20,843 nucleotides of DNA from a virus, in IMG/VR virus record IMGVR_UViG_3300025168_000843, positions 1 to 20,843 of that record, one strand, 5' to 3'. The notes below the pieces were generated by a model. That model had not been told where the DNA came from. It searched no databases and was given only the letters and a program-made list of their open reading frames with translations. Made by a program: the position numbers and the translations under genes. Positions 6,755 to 15,670 of this stretch are shown piece by piece; the first letter of the stretch is position 1, and every line of letters begins with the position of its first letter.

Positions 6755-7903
6755 TCATTGTAAGTCGCGGATAGAGCCGCTTGCACCAAAGAAAGAACAC
6801 CACATCTCGCCCATTGTTCGATAGAGTCCTTCTTGTCCAAGACGGTTAATCGCGAATGGGTCGCCGGTTTCGATACCGGATTCATAGTATTGTGTCGGGA
6901 TTGCAGTTTGGAACCACAAGTAATCCGTGTCGAGATAATACATACGAGATAGAGAACCTGCTCCATCTTGTGGCATATCCTTTGTTGGAATCATTGGCAC
7001 ACCGTTGTAGGTTGCGACGATGAAACCAGCCTCAAGACCGGGAACACCCTTTACACCGTTGTAGGTTGGAGTCACGCGCTTGCTGTCCATGAATCGCTGT
7101 TGGGATTGTAGGAGTTGCTGAACGCGCATCAAAGTGTCGTATCCAGTGAGCATAACCTTCGGGTTACCACCGCGAGTCCAAAGTTGTTGGAACAATCCAT
7201 CAAGTTGATTGAGGGATAGGTTGCGGTTGGTGGTTGAATCAGCGGAAACATCGACTTCCGCGCTGTGGAAGTCTGCTGTTCCGTCGCGGGTGATAGAGTA
7301 AATATCGTGGTCGGTGGTTGCACTGATGTGGTTTGTTCCTGTGGTCATCTTATCCGGGTCGGATGTAAGACGGTCAAGAGATTCAAAGTCGTTGCCAGCA
7401 GGTGTGTCAACATCTTCAAGCATCATTCGGTTGATATGTTCAGCGTGGTGCTTACCCATCTCTTCCTTTAGAACTTGGCGAACATCGCCCAGTCCGTCGT
7501 CCTTGTCGGACAAGAACATGCTAACTTCCGATAGGTCGAAAGTGTGCGCGACAGTCTTTGGCTTTGCGGCAACATGGAGGAAGTCGGGTCGGCTTGTGTC
7601 CGGTAGAGTTCCGTTTTCTGCAATTCCGCCACCCTTGTTGAAGTCAGCGCGACCAGTGAGGATACGCCATCCGCTTCTTTCCCACGGCTTCTTAGGTAGG
7701 ATAGAGAAGGCGTTGAACTCTTGGTTCAACTGTGACCATACTTTTCGTCCATAAATTGCTTGATAAGTTCCCGCGGTGGAGGACATCAAAGGCGCGTCTG
7801 CCTTGAGAATGTCACCCGCTCCGTAGGTGTATCCGGTTGAGGATGCGCCACCGTAGTAGTATCGCTCCATGTCTTGCACTGTTCTTACATAGTTTCTTGC
7901 CAT
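6755..7903 (-). CDS. Major capsid protein, HK97 fold (382 aa)
   Basis: It forms the icosahedral shell. The N-terminal arm is helical and aromatic (YVRTVQDMERYYYGG). The spine-like region follows, then a P-domain and A-domain with signatures of archaeal virus HK97-fold capsid proteins: VMLTGYDTLMRVQQLLQ, then GLEAGFIVATYNGVPMIPTK, and the C-terminal strand block (RMYYLDTDYLWFQTA ... LGQEGLYRTMGEMWCSFFG). It follows the prohead protease gene directly, overlapping by one base (TGATG). ATG 7903 is preferred to the in-frame TTG 7906 because GAGGCGAT lies five bases upstream. At 382 residues it is of normal length. No obvious protease cleavage site can be named from sequence alone. Confidence 0.85.
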   Translation of the reverse strand: MARNYVRTVQDMERYYYGGASSTGYTYGAGDILKADAPLMSSTAGTYQAIYGRKVWSQLNQEFNAFSILPKKPWERSGWRILTGRADFNKGGGIAENGTLPDTSRPDFLHVAAKPKTVAHTFDLSEVSMFLSDKDDGLGDVRQVLKEEMGKHHAEHINRMMLEDVDTPAGNDFESLDRLTSDPDKMTTGTNHISATTDHDIYSITRDGTADFHSAEVDVSADSTTNRNLSLNQLDGLFQQLWTRGGNPKVMLTGYDTLMRVQQLLQSQQRFMDSKRVTPTYNGVKGVPGLEAGFIVATYNGVPMIPTKDMPQDGAGSLSRMYYLDTDYLWFQTAIPTQYYESGIETGDPFAINRLGQEGLYRTMGEMWCSFFGASGSIRDLQ

Positions 7904-8778
7904 CAATAATCGCCTCCTGTCAACGCTTTACCAGCAAGTCGGTGAACATCGTCCCACGACATATCTGCTAATTCGGCGGTTTCGGGAATGGTAACTGTTG
8001 CTTGTCCAGCGGACTTTGCAATAGTGGTTGAGGTTGTAGCAACATTGTCGATTCGCTGGTTAAGGGCGATGACTGCTTTTTGTAGTTCAACCATTGGTCC
8101 GCGAGAATCAAAGTTAGCCTTTGCAACTGAATCTGCATCGCGCTTCTCTTCTTTCAAGAACCTGTTTGTGAATTGATTGTTAAGTTCGGACTTGAACTTT
8201 TGTTCTTGTGCCGCGGCTTTGAATACTTCATAAGCGGCTTCAACTTCACTTGATGAAACATTAGAAGCGTTGAGGTAATCACCCTTGATGACATTTTTGT
8301 TTCCGCTTGGTGCGGCTCCCATGTCCATCTTAGGTCGCTTACCGGAATCGTCTTCGCCAGCACCTTCAAGAGAACCTTGTCCGCGGTGGTCGTAGCCGGA
8401 TTCACCCGGTCCGTAGCCTTTGTTAAAGTGGTCGCGAGCGGCGTTCGGGTCGAACCCTGCGCTCTTCACGGTTGACTCTAACCAAGTCAAGTAGTCGGTC
8501 GTAATCATATCATCTGCTTTGTTCGTCATATCATCTTCTCCGTATGCCATTTCTTCCAAAGGTTCGTCATCTTCATCTTCATCTTCATCGTCGTCACCGA
8601 AAGGATTTTTGCTTTCCTTCTTTTTAGGTTTCGCGTCGAGCATGTCTTCGATGCCTTTCTCTTTGGATTCTTTGTCTTTCTTATCATCGAGTTTCTTGTC
8701 TTCTTCCTTGTCTTTATCGTCAAGTTTCTTAGACAGTCGTTCGAGAACGCTTTGCAGTTCATTCATTGGGTCGGTCAT
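7903..8778 (-). CDS. Possible internal-start scaffold protein (291 aa)
   Basis: Inside the protease gene, in the same frame, ATG 8778 (residue 179) comes three bases after GGAAATGAT, similar to the GGAGATGAT plus three bases used by the portal start. Translation from here would give a protein without the protease, beginning MTDPMNELQSVLERLSKKLD, the acidic scaffold-like part plus its C-terminus. Lambda (C/Nu3) and others make scaffold from an internal start in the protease gene, so the arrangement has precedent. The first residues align without gaps to the NPM-type heads of the small proteins (DPMNELQSVLERL against NPMNEAWILLKRF). This is inference; a mass-spectrum start peptide would decide. 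Confidence 0.35.
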   Translation of the reverse strand: MTDPMNELQSVLERLSKKLDDKDKEEDKKLDDKKDKESKEKGIEDMLDAKPKKKESKNPFGDDDEDEDEDDEPLEEMAYGEDDMTNKADDMITTDYLTWLESTVKSAGFDPNAARDHFNKGYGPGESGYDHRGQGSLEGAGEDDSGKRPKMDMGAAPSGNKNVIKGDYLNASNVSSSEVEAAYEVFKAAAQEQKFKSELNNQFTNRFLKEEKRDADSVAKANFDSRGPMVELQKAVIALNQRIDNVATTSTTIAKSAGQATVTIPETAELADMSWDDVHRLAGKALTGGDY

Positions 8779-9312
8779 TGTATCATTTCCTGTGTCTTCC
8801 TTGAGGATACGAAACTGCGCTTCGGGATTGATACCCTTTTCGCAAATCGTTACTTCATGGAGTTCCATGCGACGAATCTCGCGGTAATCTCCGCGTGTTT
8901 GGTCGCTCTTGTTGACTCTCTCAAAGGCTTGACCGCCGATTGAGAAAGACCGCAGGTTGCCCTTACGGATTTCGGATGCAACTTCGCGGGCTTTTTCGAT
9001 GTCCCCGCGTAGTTGAATGACTACGAACATTCCTGTGTCGTCAACTTCGGACTTCCAAAGACGACCACTTGAATCAGTGTAAGAAGGAATAACTGTTCCT
9101 ACTTGTATGTTAGAGTGTGCGAGTTGAACATTGCGGAAACCTTCTGCTTTCATGAAGCCACCAAAAGCATCTTTGAGAGCCGAGCGTGTGATTAAGTCAC
9201 CCTGCTTGTCAACCATTTCAACGGACGCATATCCAGCAACAATAAGGTCATCGCCCAAGCCCTTGAGAACAAGGGGATTGGATGAAACACTTGGAGCCGC
9301 GAGAATCGCCAT
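7903..9312 (-). CDS. Prohead protease fused to scaffold-like region (469 aa)
   Basis: Residues 1-170 form an HK97/XkdF-type prohead serine protease: AGYASVEMVDKQGD near the start, the His of NVQLAHSN (H66), and the Ser in LRSFSIGG (S122 or S124), a common pattern for the His-Ser pair. The next part (about 180-270) is extremely charged (Lys/Asp/Glu runs, for example DDDEDEDEDD), followed by a Gly-rich linker and helical segments with EVEAAYEVFKAAAQEQ, as in scaffold domains. The enzyme should cleave the scaffold and the capsid protein during head maturation. The gene lies immediately before the capsid gene, as in HK97-type systems. ATG start with only a weak upstream site. An internal start at 8778 may give scaffold alone. 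Confidence 0.85.
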   Translation of the reverse strand: MAILAAPSVSSNPLVLKGLGDDLIVAGYASVEMVDKQGDLITRSALKDAFGGFMKAEGFRNVQLAHSNIQVGTVIPSYTDSSGRLWKSEVDDTGMFVVIQLRGDIEKAREVASEIRKGNLRSFSIGGQAFERVNKSDQTRGDYREIRRMELHEVTICEKGINPEAQFRILKEDTGNDTMTDPMNELQSVLERLSKKLDDKDKEEDKKLDDKKDKESKEKGIEDMLDAKPKKKESKNPFGDDDEDEDEDDEPLEEMAYGEDDMTNKADDMITTDYLTWLESTVKSAGFDPNAARDHFNKGYGPGESGYDHRGQGSLEGAGEDDSGKRPKMDMGAAPSGNKNVIKGDYLNASNVSSSEVEAAYEVFKAAAQEQKFKSELNNQFTNRFLKEEKRDADSVAKANFDSRGPMVELQKAVIALNQRIDNVATTSTTIAKSAGQATVTIPETAELADMSWDDVHRLAGKALTGGDY

Positions 9313-9329
9313 TGCAACCCAACTCTAAC

Positions 9330-12300
9330 TCATGCTATATCAAAGGAACTCTTCTCGACCGCGATGACACCATCGTCTTCAAGACGAGCAGTTTCTCCTT
9401 GACTCGTCCGCAGTGTCTTGGTTTTCTTCTCGGTTGCTGGTTTTAGTTCGTCATTCCTTCGCGCTTGAGGGTCGAAGTCGGGCATGGTATCATCGCGGAT
9501 GTTTTCGGTAGGGCCGCGTGGTGAGTGGTCAAGACTGGCATACCCTATACCAAGTCCTTGAACACCTGTGCTGGTAATTTTTTCTTTAGAGAGATGTTCC
9601 AAACCGCGCTCCATCAATTCAAGTCCACGCTTCATGACCTCTTCTTCTTCTTCAAGAATCTTCTTTGGTTTCTTAATATGACCTGCTGGTGGTTCGGGGT
9701 TTACTTCATCATATTCGGGTTCATCGGACTCTTCTCTCTTTAGTAACCAAATAGCCTTAGCCTCCCAATACGCTTCTTGGTCGTTGGCTAACTTGACGAG
9801 ATACTCATTACCCCATATAGAAGATTGAGGTTCAACATACCAAAACTCTTCTTCTTTATGCGTTTTGCAAATGACCTCATCATCAAACGCGGGGAACATG
9901 ATTGTGATTTTTCCTTTCTTCATATTGACTTGTTGAGGAATGTGATGGTCACCTGCTAATATCGCAAGTGTCTCAACACTGTTCGCGGCGAGCGGTTCAG
10001 CGTCAGTTAACTTGGCTGAACGAATGCGATACACTGGATGTTCACCTTTAGACGCACTTACACCTGTGCAACGAGCAGTAGCAAAGTCACCAACATTGAA
10101 TCCACGCGGCCCTTTTGCGCTACCTACATTCATGTAGTGTTCTTTACCAACTTGTTGTGCGCGCTTACCGTAGTGTTCGGGGTTCATCAGTGGTCCAACA
10201 CCGATAGTGTAGTTTTTACCAGCGCGTGAAAGTATGATGACATCAACCATTTTTTCTTTACTCAACAGCACCCATTTAGGGTGACGAGGTTCACCTTTCA
10301 TGTATGTAGCGTTGGCATCGCGCAAAAGAATATCCATATTATTTTCGTTTTGTAATCCATCAACCGCAACGGATAACCCTTCATCATCACTACGCTTAGT
10401 GTTAATTGGTTCGGGCATTTTAATGTGTTCACTTGATTCGTATTGAGCGCGAAGATGACGAATACGGTCTTTCGTTGGCATATTGTGTGTGTCTTCGTCT
10501 GCTGTTTTCAACAAATCAATCACAGTCATTATTCCGTCATGAAGTATAGCGTGAACTACAAAGTCCTTCTCATACACCTTGTTGACTTCTTCGTTGAATA
10601 CATTATCCAACTTGATTTCACCATCAGCACCGTAAGCAGTCATCTTTTTACCTTTCTTTGTCGCGATGATATGTTCACCTTGAGGATAGAGGCTGATGAC
10701 CCAATCACCAACAAATCCGCGCAAATGCTTCAAGTCTTCTAAATCAAAGATGCGATGCATGAACTTGACTGGTTGTGGTTTTCCATCGTCTTTGATGATG
10801 AGTGTGTCATCAAGCGCGACATCAAGAAGATGTGAAGAGTGAGCAAAGAGTGAAGGGTCTGTGGATTGGATTACTCCCGGTGTCAATGGCATGTCCGGTT
10901 GCATAGCCATTGTTTGATTGATGGCTTGACCTACACGCGTATTTGGGTTTGGTTCGTTATCGGAGTGTTGATACCCAGCCATGTGAGTTGTAGCGGTTGA
11001 TGGGTCGAGGGGTTTGAGTGCAGGGTTGACGCGCCTCATCATGTTGTGTAAAAATACCATCTGTTGCGGTGGGGGAGAATTATACACATGATTGTCTTTG
11101 TCTTCAAAATACATTTCACCATCAGCCATCGCGCCCGGTCTTACAACAAATGGTGTAGGTGTTCCGAAGCCGTAGTTAAACTTCTTTTCCGCGCTTGTGT
11201 GAATCGGCACAACAGGAGCGTTGTTGAAATGAGTTCCGCCTATCGCAGTTGACTCTTCTGTTGATGATGACTTGTCAAATATCTGTGTTGATGTAACCCC
11301 ATCAAGCAAAGAAGCAATGTTTTGCAGACTTGATGGTTTGTTGAAATCCATTAAGCGTTTTGCTTTTTTCGCTAAATTACCTTTGAAACTTTGCAGTTTC
11401 TTTGTATCTAATCCAACATCGCTCCCTTCTCTTGTTTGCTTCACCGTGTTATGAAGCAACTTTAGTATGAGTTCGCGCTCTTTGTTCATGTTGATAGGAT
11501 TGCCTTTTTTATCAAGAATGCTTTCTCCACCACTTCTTGTCATGTCTTGACCATGAAATAAGCCACCATCATTGAAAACAAAATTATTCCCACCCCTCTT
11601 AGGAATGTTGATGATGTCATATACTTCACTTTTTTCTTCACCTCGTATAGCGCGACCGTCTTTCGATACTGGGTGATATCTCGCTTTGAATGCTTCATTG
11701 AAACTTATCTGTTGTTGTCCCGCGGCTTTCTTCACGCTACTTATTATCGAGTCAAACATTTTTATTTCTTCTTCGTCAATATCGTTTGAGTCTTTGGCGA
11801 GGTGTGACATCACCTTATGTCCACTTGGTTGAACACCGCCGAATATACTGTCTTTCATTTTACTGGCTTGATAAGAAGAGTCTTGGTGTGTATCGCGCTT
11901 GACTTTGATGTCGGCTAATGCTTCAACTTCGTCGGCTGATAAGTCAAATGATGCTTTCTTACCACCCAAATGAAGGTTGTTTTTACCGCTAAACAATCTT
12001 CTCTTTTCATCCGGTTCCATATACAGTATTTGTTCCGCGAGTTTTATTGTGTAAGCAGTAGCCGCGTGTGCTTCGTTGTTCTCTTTGGTATAAACATCGG
12101 GGTATAATTTTTCTATCGCGGGTTGCAGTGCTTTGTATATTTTTTCAACACCGCGCAAAGTATCAAGGTGGTTGGATATTCGTTGACCGGAATGCTTCAA
12201 CTTCACTTCACCACCGTCGAGAGGTGGAGCGGCGCGGCGAATCTCCATCATTCTTTTCTCAATCATCTCTTGACTGCCTTCGTCGTTGTTTTTTCGAGCG

Positions 12301-15299
12301 ATTTGTAATGCACTCCCTAACATCGTTTGATGTTGCGAAGCGAGATAAGAAGGGGTTGGTGCTATGACAAGAGCCGACAACGCAGGGTTTTCTTCGTCAC
12401 CATGTTGACGATAAGCAACAACTTTACCTTTGTCATCTTTGTAGTTTTTGAGCATTTTTTCAAGTTCCTCATGACGATTACCCATAGCGGTATTATCACC
12501 TGCTTGTTTTGCTTGAATGTATTCTTGGTCAAGACCTTTCAGTTCTTGTAGCAGTCTGCCTCGCGAACGAATGTTTTGCACTTGCGCGTCGGGTAATTTG
12601 TATGTGTCATTGAAGTTGAGCATGTTGTAATTGTCTAAATCTTCTTTGTGATATATCGCGAATTGAGTTGGTTCTTCAACACCTTCGGTAATCTCCCTCA
12701 TCATATCTCGACCCGTTCTGCCACCATAGCCTATGATGTCCTTGTGATGCGAACCGTCTTTGATAGCCTGTAATGGGTTATCAATTTCACCATCCATGAG
12801 TTTGTTAAAGAACTCCAAAGCGGCATCATCGTGTTGAGTCAACGGATTGTGCAGACCGAGTAACCCCGCGTCTATCATCATCTTGTCTTCTTGAGAGTGG
12901 TTGTCTTTGGTGATGCCGAAATCGCCTTTACCACCCTTTATCTGCATCCTATCAAACATTCTTCTCTTACCTTTACTTTGTGCGTTGATTCTCGATTTGC
13001 GCGTAGTCAGCATTGGGGTATGAAGTGCGGTTTCTGTGCTTTGAACAGGTAATCCATCGAGAGCAGTGAACCCAACATGGTCTTTCATGTTAACACCGAG
13101 ATAGTTACCGTGTGCCATCATCCATGAGTTCAAGCCTCTTGTCGCGGGAGTCATGGGTGAAGGCATACCTTCTGTGTAGTCTTCTAATTGCTCTTGAGGG
13201 CTTCCTAAAGAGTCGGGGTTATTTTCTGCCGCGTAAGGATTAACTATACCTTCTGTTACATCTTGAGCGGTTGTTTCTTTACGCGGCATAGGGAGTTCAA
13301 CTACTTTCCCGTTATCAAAGTCAGCCAAGTATTTTTCTTCGTCTTCGTTGCCGCGCAATGCTCTTTGTAAATCAACTCTTAGTTGACCTTCTTCGTTTTC
13401 TTTTGCTGGGTCGAATACATTCTTTTGCTCAACTGCTGGGCGCGACCCACCACCTTCTCTCTCGGCTCGCGTCGGAAGCATGAACCTTCTTTCTTGTAAG
13501 GGCGTGTAAAGCATATTAGGCATAGACTCTTGATAATGCACACCGAAGTCAGCACTTTCTCCATCCGCGTTCCCTCTCCTGTTACCAACCCCCCGCATCA
13601 CAATACCAAGTGGGCTTCTGTCGCTGTGAACGGTTGGTTCTTTCGTCATATCAAACTCTTCGTCGTCTGTGCTATGAGTGTGAGTGTATCCTTGCAATGT
13701 TTGTCGCATCAAGTCACTGTATTCCTTTGTTCCGTATTGAATTAAACTTTGTTCAATGATGTCTTTGAGTTCGTCTTTTTCAAACAATTGATGGTTCACT
13801 AAGTCTTTCATGTTGGGTAAATCCGATGTCATGTAAATGAAAGTGCCATGTTGATTCTCGTCTATGTGTGGATATTGAGGGTTGTCATCGTCGGGTATGA
13901 CATCACAATCACCGTGTTTATCCGTGTATCGTTTAACCATTTCATTAAAGTTAACGCCTTCTAAAGAGCGTTGCAGGGTATCATCATCAAGCGCGCCCCA
14001 TTTGTTTTCTTCCAACTTTTCTCTCACATCTTGGTGCTTCTCGTCAATGTTTTTCTTTGCTTCGCGTGCGGCTTTTTCTGTGAAGCGATTTGGTAAAACA
14101 TGGTTCATACCGTTTCTGTTTGAGCCACCCGCGTAAAGAGTATTCAACATGTTATCCATGAGATAAGCGTGGTTAGCCATGTAACCTCGCGCACCGGGTC
14201 CGAGAATGTTATTGATGACCGAATCATCTATTGAACCGTCCTCTTGAACACCACCACCTGTTTCCAGCATCCACTTTTTGATTTTGTAAATGTCATCATA
14301 GGGAAGCATAGAGATACCAAGACGGTGAACATCATCACCAACGCGACCAAAGTTTCTTTGCTCTTTGACTGGTTTTCTTCTTGTGTTGTTGTATCCGTCT
14401 GCCAATTCGCGCAGTTGTTGGATTGGAGAGTTGTCACCATCTCCTTCGGTGATTGGCATACCGTCGTCATCGAATAATAAATCGAATATCTCTTCGCGAG
14501 GAACGCCTTCGTTTTCCCAATTTTTGACGCGCATAAAATGTTCATCCAACATAGAATGAGCAAGTAAGGGGTTACCTTTACCGTAGCGTTCACCAAAAGC
14601 CTCGATGAAGTCTTTTTTACCGCGGTCATAAATTGTCATCATAGTGACATTGTTACCTCTCCAATTACCAAACATGTGTTGTTGTTTAAGGACAGGGTGC
14701 AAACCTTCTGCTGTTTTTATCATCGCCTTGTTGAGTTTTTCAGCATTCTTACCTTTGTTACCGTAAAGGTATCTGTTGAGTTGTTGCCACAGTGGTTTTT
14801 CACCATAAGCGACTTCACCTTTGCGCGGAGGGTGAAGGTTGAGTGTTTTGAACTTGGAGTGTTGACCAACAATGTCATCTCCGCGTTCAGCGATGTTTGG
14901 TATAGTATCTTCAAAACGGCGACCAATAGCCAATCTCACCATTGCATCAATTGATTTTTCATCGCCAGTCATCATTGCTTTAGTCCAATCATCGCTATGA
15001 AACAAAGGTCTTGCCTTATGATGGCGCGACGGTGCGGGTTCATGGATTGTCGAACCACCGGAGAAAATGCGCTCCATACCTCGACTTGAAGGATTCCTAA
15101 CTTGAAGTTCGGGTTGTAATTCATCAATATATTTTTGAGCGTTTTTCTTAAAGAGGATTTGCGTATATCCTTGATTCTCCAAGTTGTTTGCACTTAGCAG
15201 AACATTGACTGCTTCATCGCGTGCATCGTGTTTGTTGATTAAAGCATGAGTAAACTCACTAACTACGCGTTGGTGATATTGCAATGCATCTTCGCGCAC
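9330..15299 (-). CDS. Giant head-module protein with a degenerate DNA-ligase-like C-terminal region (1989 aa)
   Basis: It fills 6 kb between the portal-proximal genes and the protease, where minor capsid or injected proteins are usually coded. It is hydrophilic throughout, rich in His, Met, Asn and charged residues, with no signal peptide or membrane helix. Residues about 1510-1780 resemble an ATP-dependent DNA ligase nucleotidyltransferase plus OB fold in order: a KxDG-like place reading GFVGDWVIS, a strand with DFVVHAIL, a D-ILLRDANATYMKGEP segment, WVLLSKEKMVDVIIL, then an OB-type VGSAKGPRGFNVGDFATARC. The catalytic Lys and the WxKxK lysine appear absent, so it is probably not an active ligase. 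The C-terminal 150 residues hold an E/K-rich coil and a disordered tail. GTG start after GAGGTGGTGA. The rest is unrecognised; an internal virion or DNA-binding role is inferred. Confidence 0.75.
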   Translation of the reverse strand: MREDALQYHQRVVSEFTHALINKHDARDEAVNVLLSANNLENQGYTQILFKKNAQKYIDELQPELQVRNPSSRGMERIFSGGSTIHEPAPSRHHKARPLFHSDDWTKAMMTGDEKSIDAMVRLAIGRRFEDTIPNIAERGDDIVGQHSKFKTLNLHPPRKGEVAYGEKPLWQQLNRYLYGNKGKNAEKLNKAMIKTAEGLHPVLKQQHMFGNWRGNNVTMMTIYDRGKKDFIEAFGERYGKGNPLLAHSMLDEHFMRVKNWENEGVPREEIFDLLFDDDGMPITEGDGDNSPIQQLRELADGYNNTRRKPVKEQRNFGRVGDDVHRLGISMLPYDDIYKIKKWMLETGGGVQEDGSIDDSVINNILGPGARGYMANHAYLMDNMLNTLYAGGSNRNGMNHVLPNRFTEKAAREAKKNIDEKHQDVREKLEENKWGALDDDTLQRSLEGVNFNEMVKRYTDKHGDCDVIPDDDNPQYPHIDENQHGTFIYMTSDLPNMKDLVNHQLFEKDELKDIIEQSLIQYGTKEYSDLMRQTLQGYTHTHSTDDEEFDMTKEPTVHSDRSPLGIVMRGVGNRRGNADGESADFGVHYQESMPNMLYTPLQERRFMLPTRAEREGGGSRPAVEQKNVFDPAKENEEGQLRVDLQRALRGNEDEEKYLADFDNGKVVELPMPRKETTAQDVTEGIVNPYAAENNPDSLGSPQEQLEDYTEGMPSPMTPATRGLNSWMMAHGNYLGVNMKDHVGFTALDGLPVQSTETALHTPMLTTRKSRINAQSKGKRRMFDRMQIKGGKGDFGITKDNHSQEDKMMIDAGLLGLHNPLTQHDDAALEFFNKLMDGEIDNPLQAIKDGSHHKDIIGYGGRTGRDMMREITEGVEEPTQFAIYHKEDLDNYNMLNFNDTYKLPDAQVQNIRSRGRLLQELKGLDQEYIQAKQAGDNTAMGNRHEELEKMLKNYKDDKGKVVAYRQHGDEENPALSALVIAPTPSYLASQHQTMLGSALQIARKNNDEGSQEMIEKRMMEIRRAAPPLDGGEVKLKHSGQRISNHLDTLRGVEKIYKALQPAIEKLYPDVYTKENNEAHAATAYTIKLAEQILYMEPDEKRRLFSGKNNLHLGGKKASFDLSADEVEALADIKVKRDTHQDSSYQASKMKDSIFGGVQPSGHKVMSHLAKDSNDIDEEEIKMFDSIISSVKKAAGQQQISFNEAFKARYHPVSKDGRAIRGEEKSEVYDIINIPKRGGNNFVFNDGGLFHGQDMTRSGGESILDKKGNPINMNKERELILKLLHNTVKQTREGSDVGLDTKKLQSFKGNLAKKAKRLMDFNKPSSLQNIASLLDGVTSTQIFDKSSSTEESTAIGGTHFNNAPVVPIHTSAEKKFNYGFGTPTPFVVRPGAMADGEMYFEDKDNHVYNSPPPQQMVFLHNMMRRVNPALKPLDPSTATTHMAGYQHSDNEPNPNTRVGQAINQTMAMQPDMPLTPGVIQSTDPSLFAHSSHLLDVALDDTLIIKDDGKPQPVKFMHRIFDLEDLKHLRGFVGDWVISLYPQGEHIIATKKGKKMTAYGADGEIKLDNVFNEEVNKVYEKDFVVHAILHDGIMTVIDLLKTADEDTHNMPTKDRIRHLRAQYESSEHIKMPEPINTKRSDDEGLSVAVDGLQNENNMDILLRDANATYMKGEPRHPKWVLLSKEKMVDVIILSRAGKNYTIGVGPLMNPEHYGKRAQQVGKEHYMNVGSAKGPRGFNVGDFATARCTGVSASKGEHPVYRIRSAKLTDAEPLAANSVETLAILAGDHHIPQQVNMKKGKITIMFPAFDDEVICKTHKEEEFWYVEPQSSIWGNEYLVKLANDQEAYWEAKAIWLLKREESDEPEYDEVNPEPPAGHIKKPKKILEEEEEVMKRGLELMERGLEHLSKEKITSTGVQGLGIGYASLDHSPRGPTENIRDDTMPDFDPQARRNDELKPATEKKTKTLRTSQGETARLEDDGVIAVEKSSFDIA

Positions 15300-15310
15300 A
15301 CTTCACCACC

Positions 15311-15670
15311 TCAAGAATAATCGGTGAGGTTGTATGCTCCTTGAGGATTTTTGTCGGATTTGTCACCCGCTTTATTCTCATGTGCTTCTAAAGCATTATC
15401 GTGTGATGAATGTTGCATAGAGTCCAACTTAATCTCTTCTTTCTTAGGGTCTGTGCGCTTTACATCCTCGACGGTAATTCGTCGTTGGTTAGTGTCATAA
15501 TACCCTGTGCGGACTGGCTCACTGCCTGTGACATTTGCGAAGAGGTCGGCACTTTCTGTTCCGAAGTCTTTGGTTTCTTTGTCAACTTTCTCAATCAATT
15601 CTTCTGCTTTCGCAATCAGTTCATCAACATCGGGTGCAAACTTACCTGCTTCAACTTTCATTGGCTTCAT
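15311..15670 (-). CDS. Small acidic helical protein, unknown (119 aa)
   Basis: Begins MKPMKVEAGKFAPDVDELIA, with a helix of charged residues (AEELIEKVDKETKDFG), then a region with ITVEDVKRTDPKKEEI and a polar, disordered-looking tail ending NPQGAYNLTDYS. It overlaps the previous gene by ATGA, so translation is coupled. It lies just before the giant gene, with an 11-base gap. No family recognised. The acidic, helical composition would fit a minor head accessory or chaperone, which is inference. Confidence 0.7.
   Translation of the reverse strand: MKPMKVEAGKFAPDVDELIAKAEELIEKVDKETKDFGTESADLFANVTGSEPVRTGYYDTNQRRITVEDVKRTDPKKEEIKLDSMQHSSHDNALEAHENKAGDKSDKNPQGAYNLTDYS

Noticed and set aside
8519-8887. 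Plus-strand open frame with long serine runs opposite the acidic scaffold region
   Set aside because: Serine repeats come from reading the complement of Asp/Glu/Lys codon runs; the minus-strand protease-scaffold gene explains the region.
9330-15299. Active ATP-dependent DNA ligase gene
   Set aside because: The KxDG lysine and the WxKxK lysine positions are occupied by other residues and the domain is only a small part of a head-module protein, so I call it ligase-like and probably inactive.
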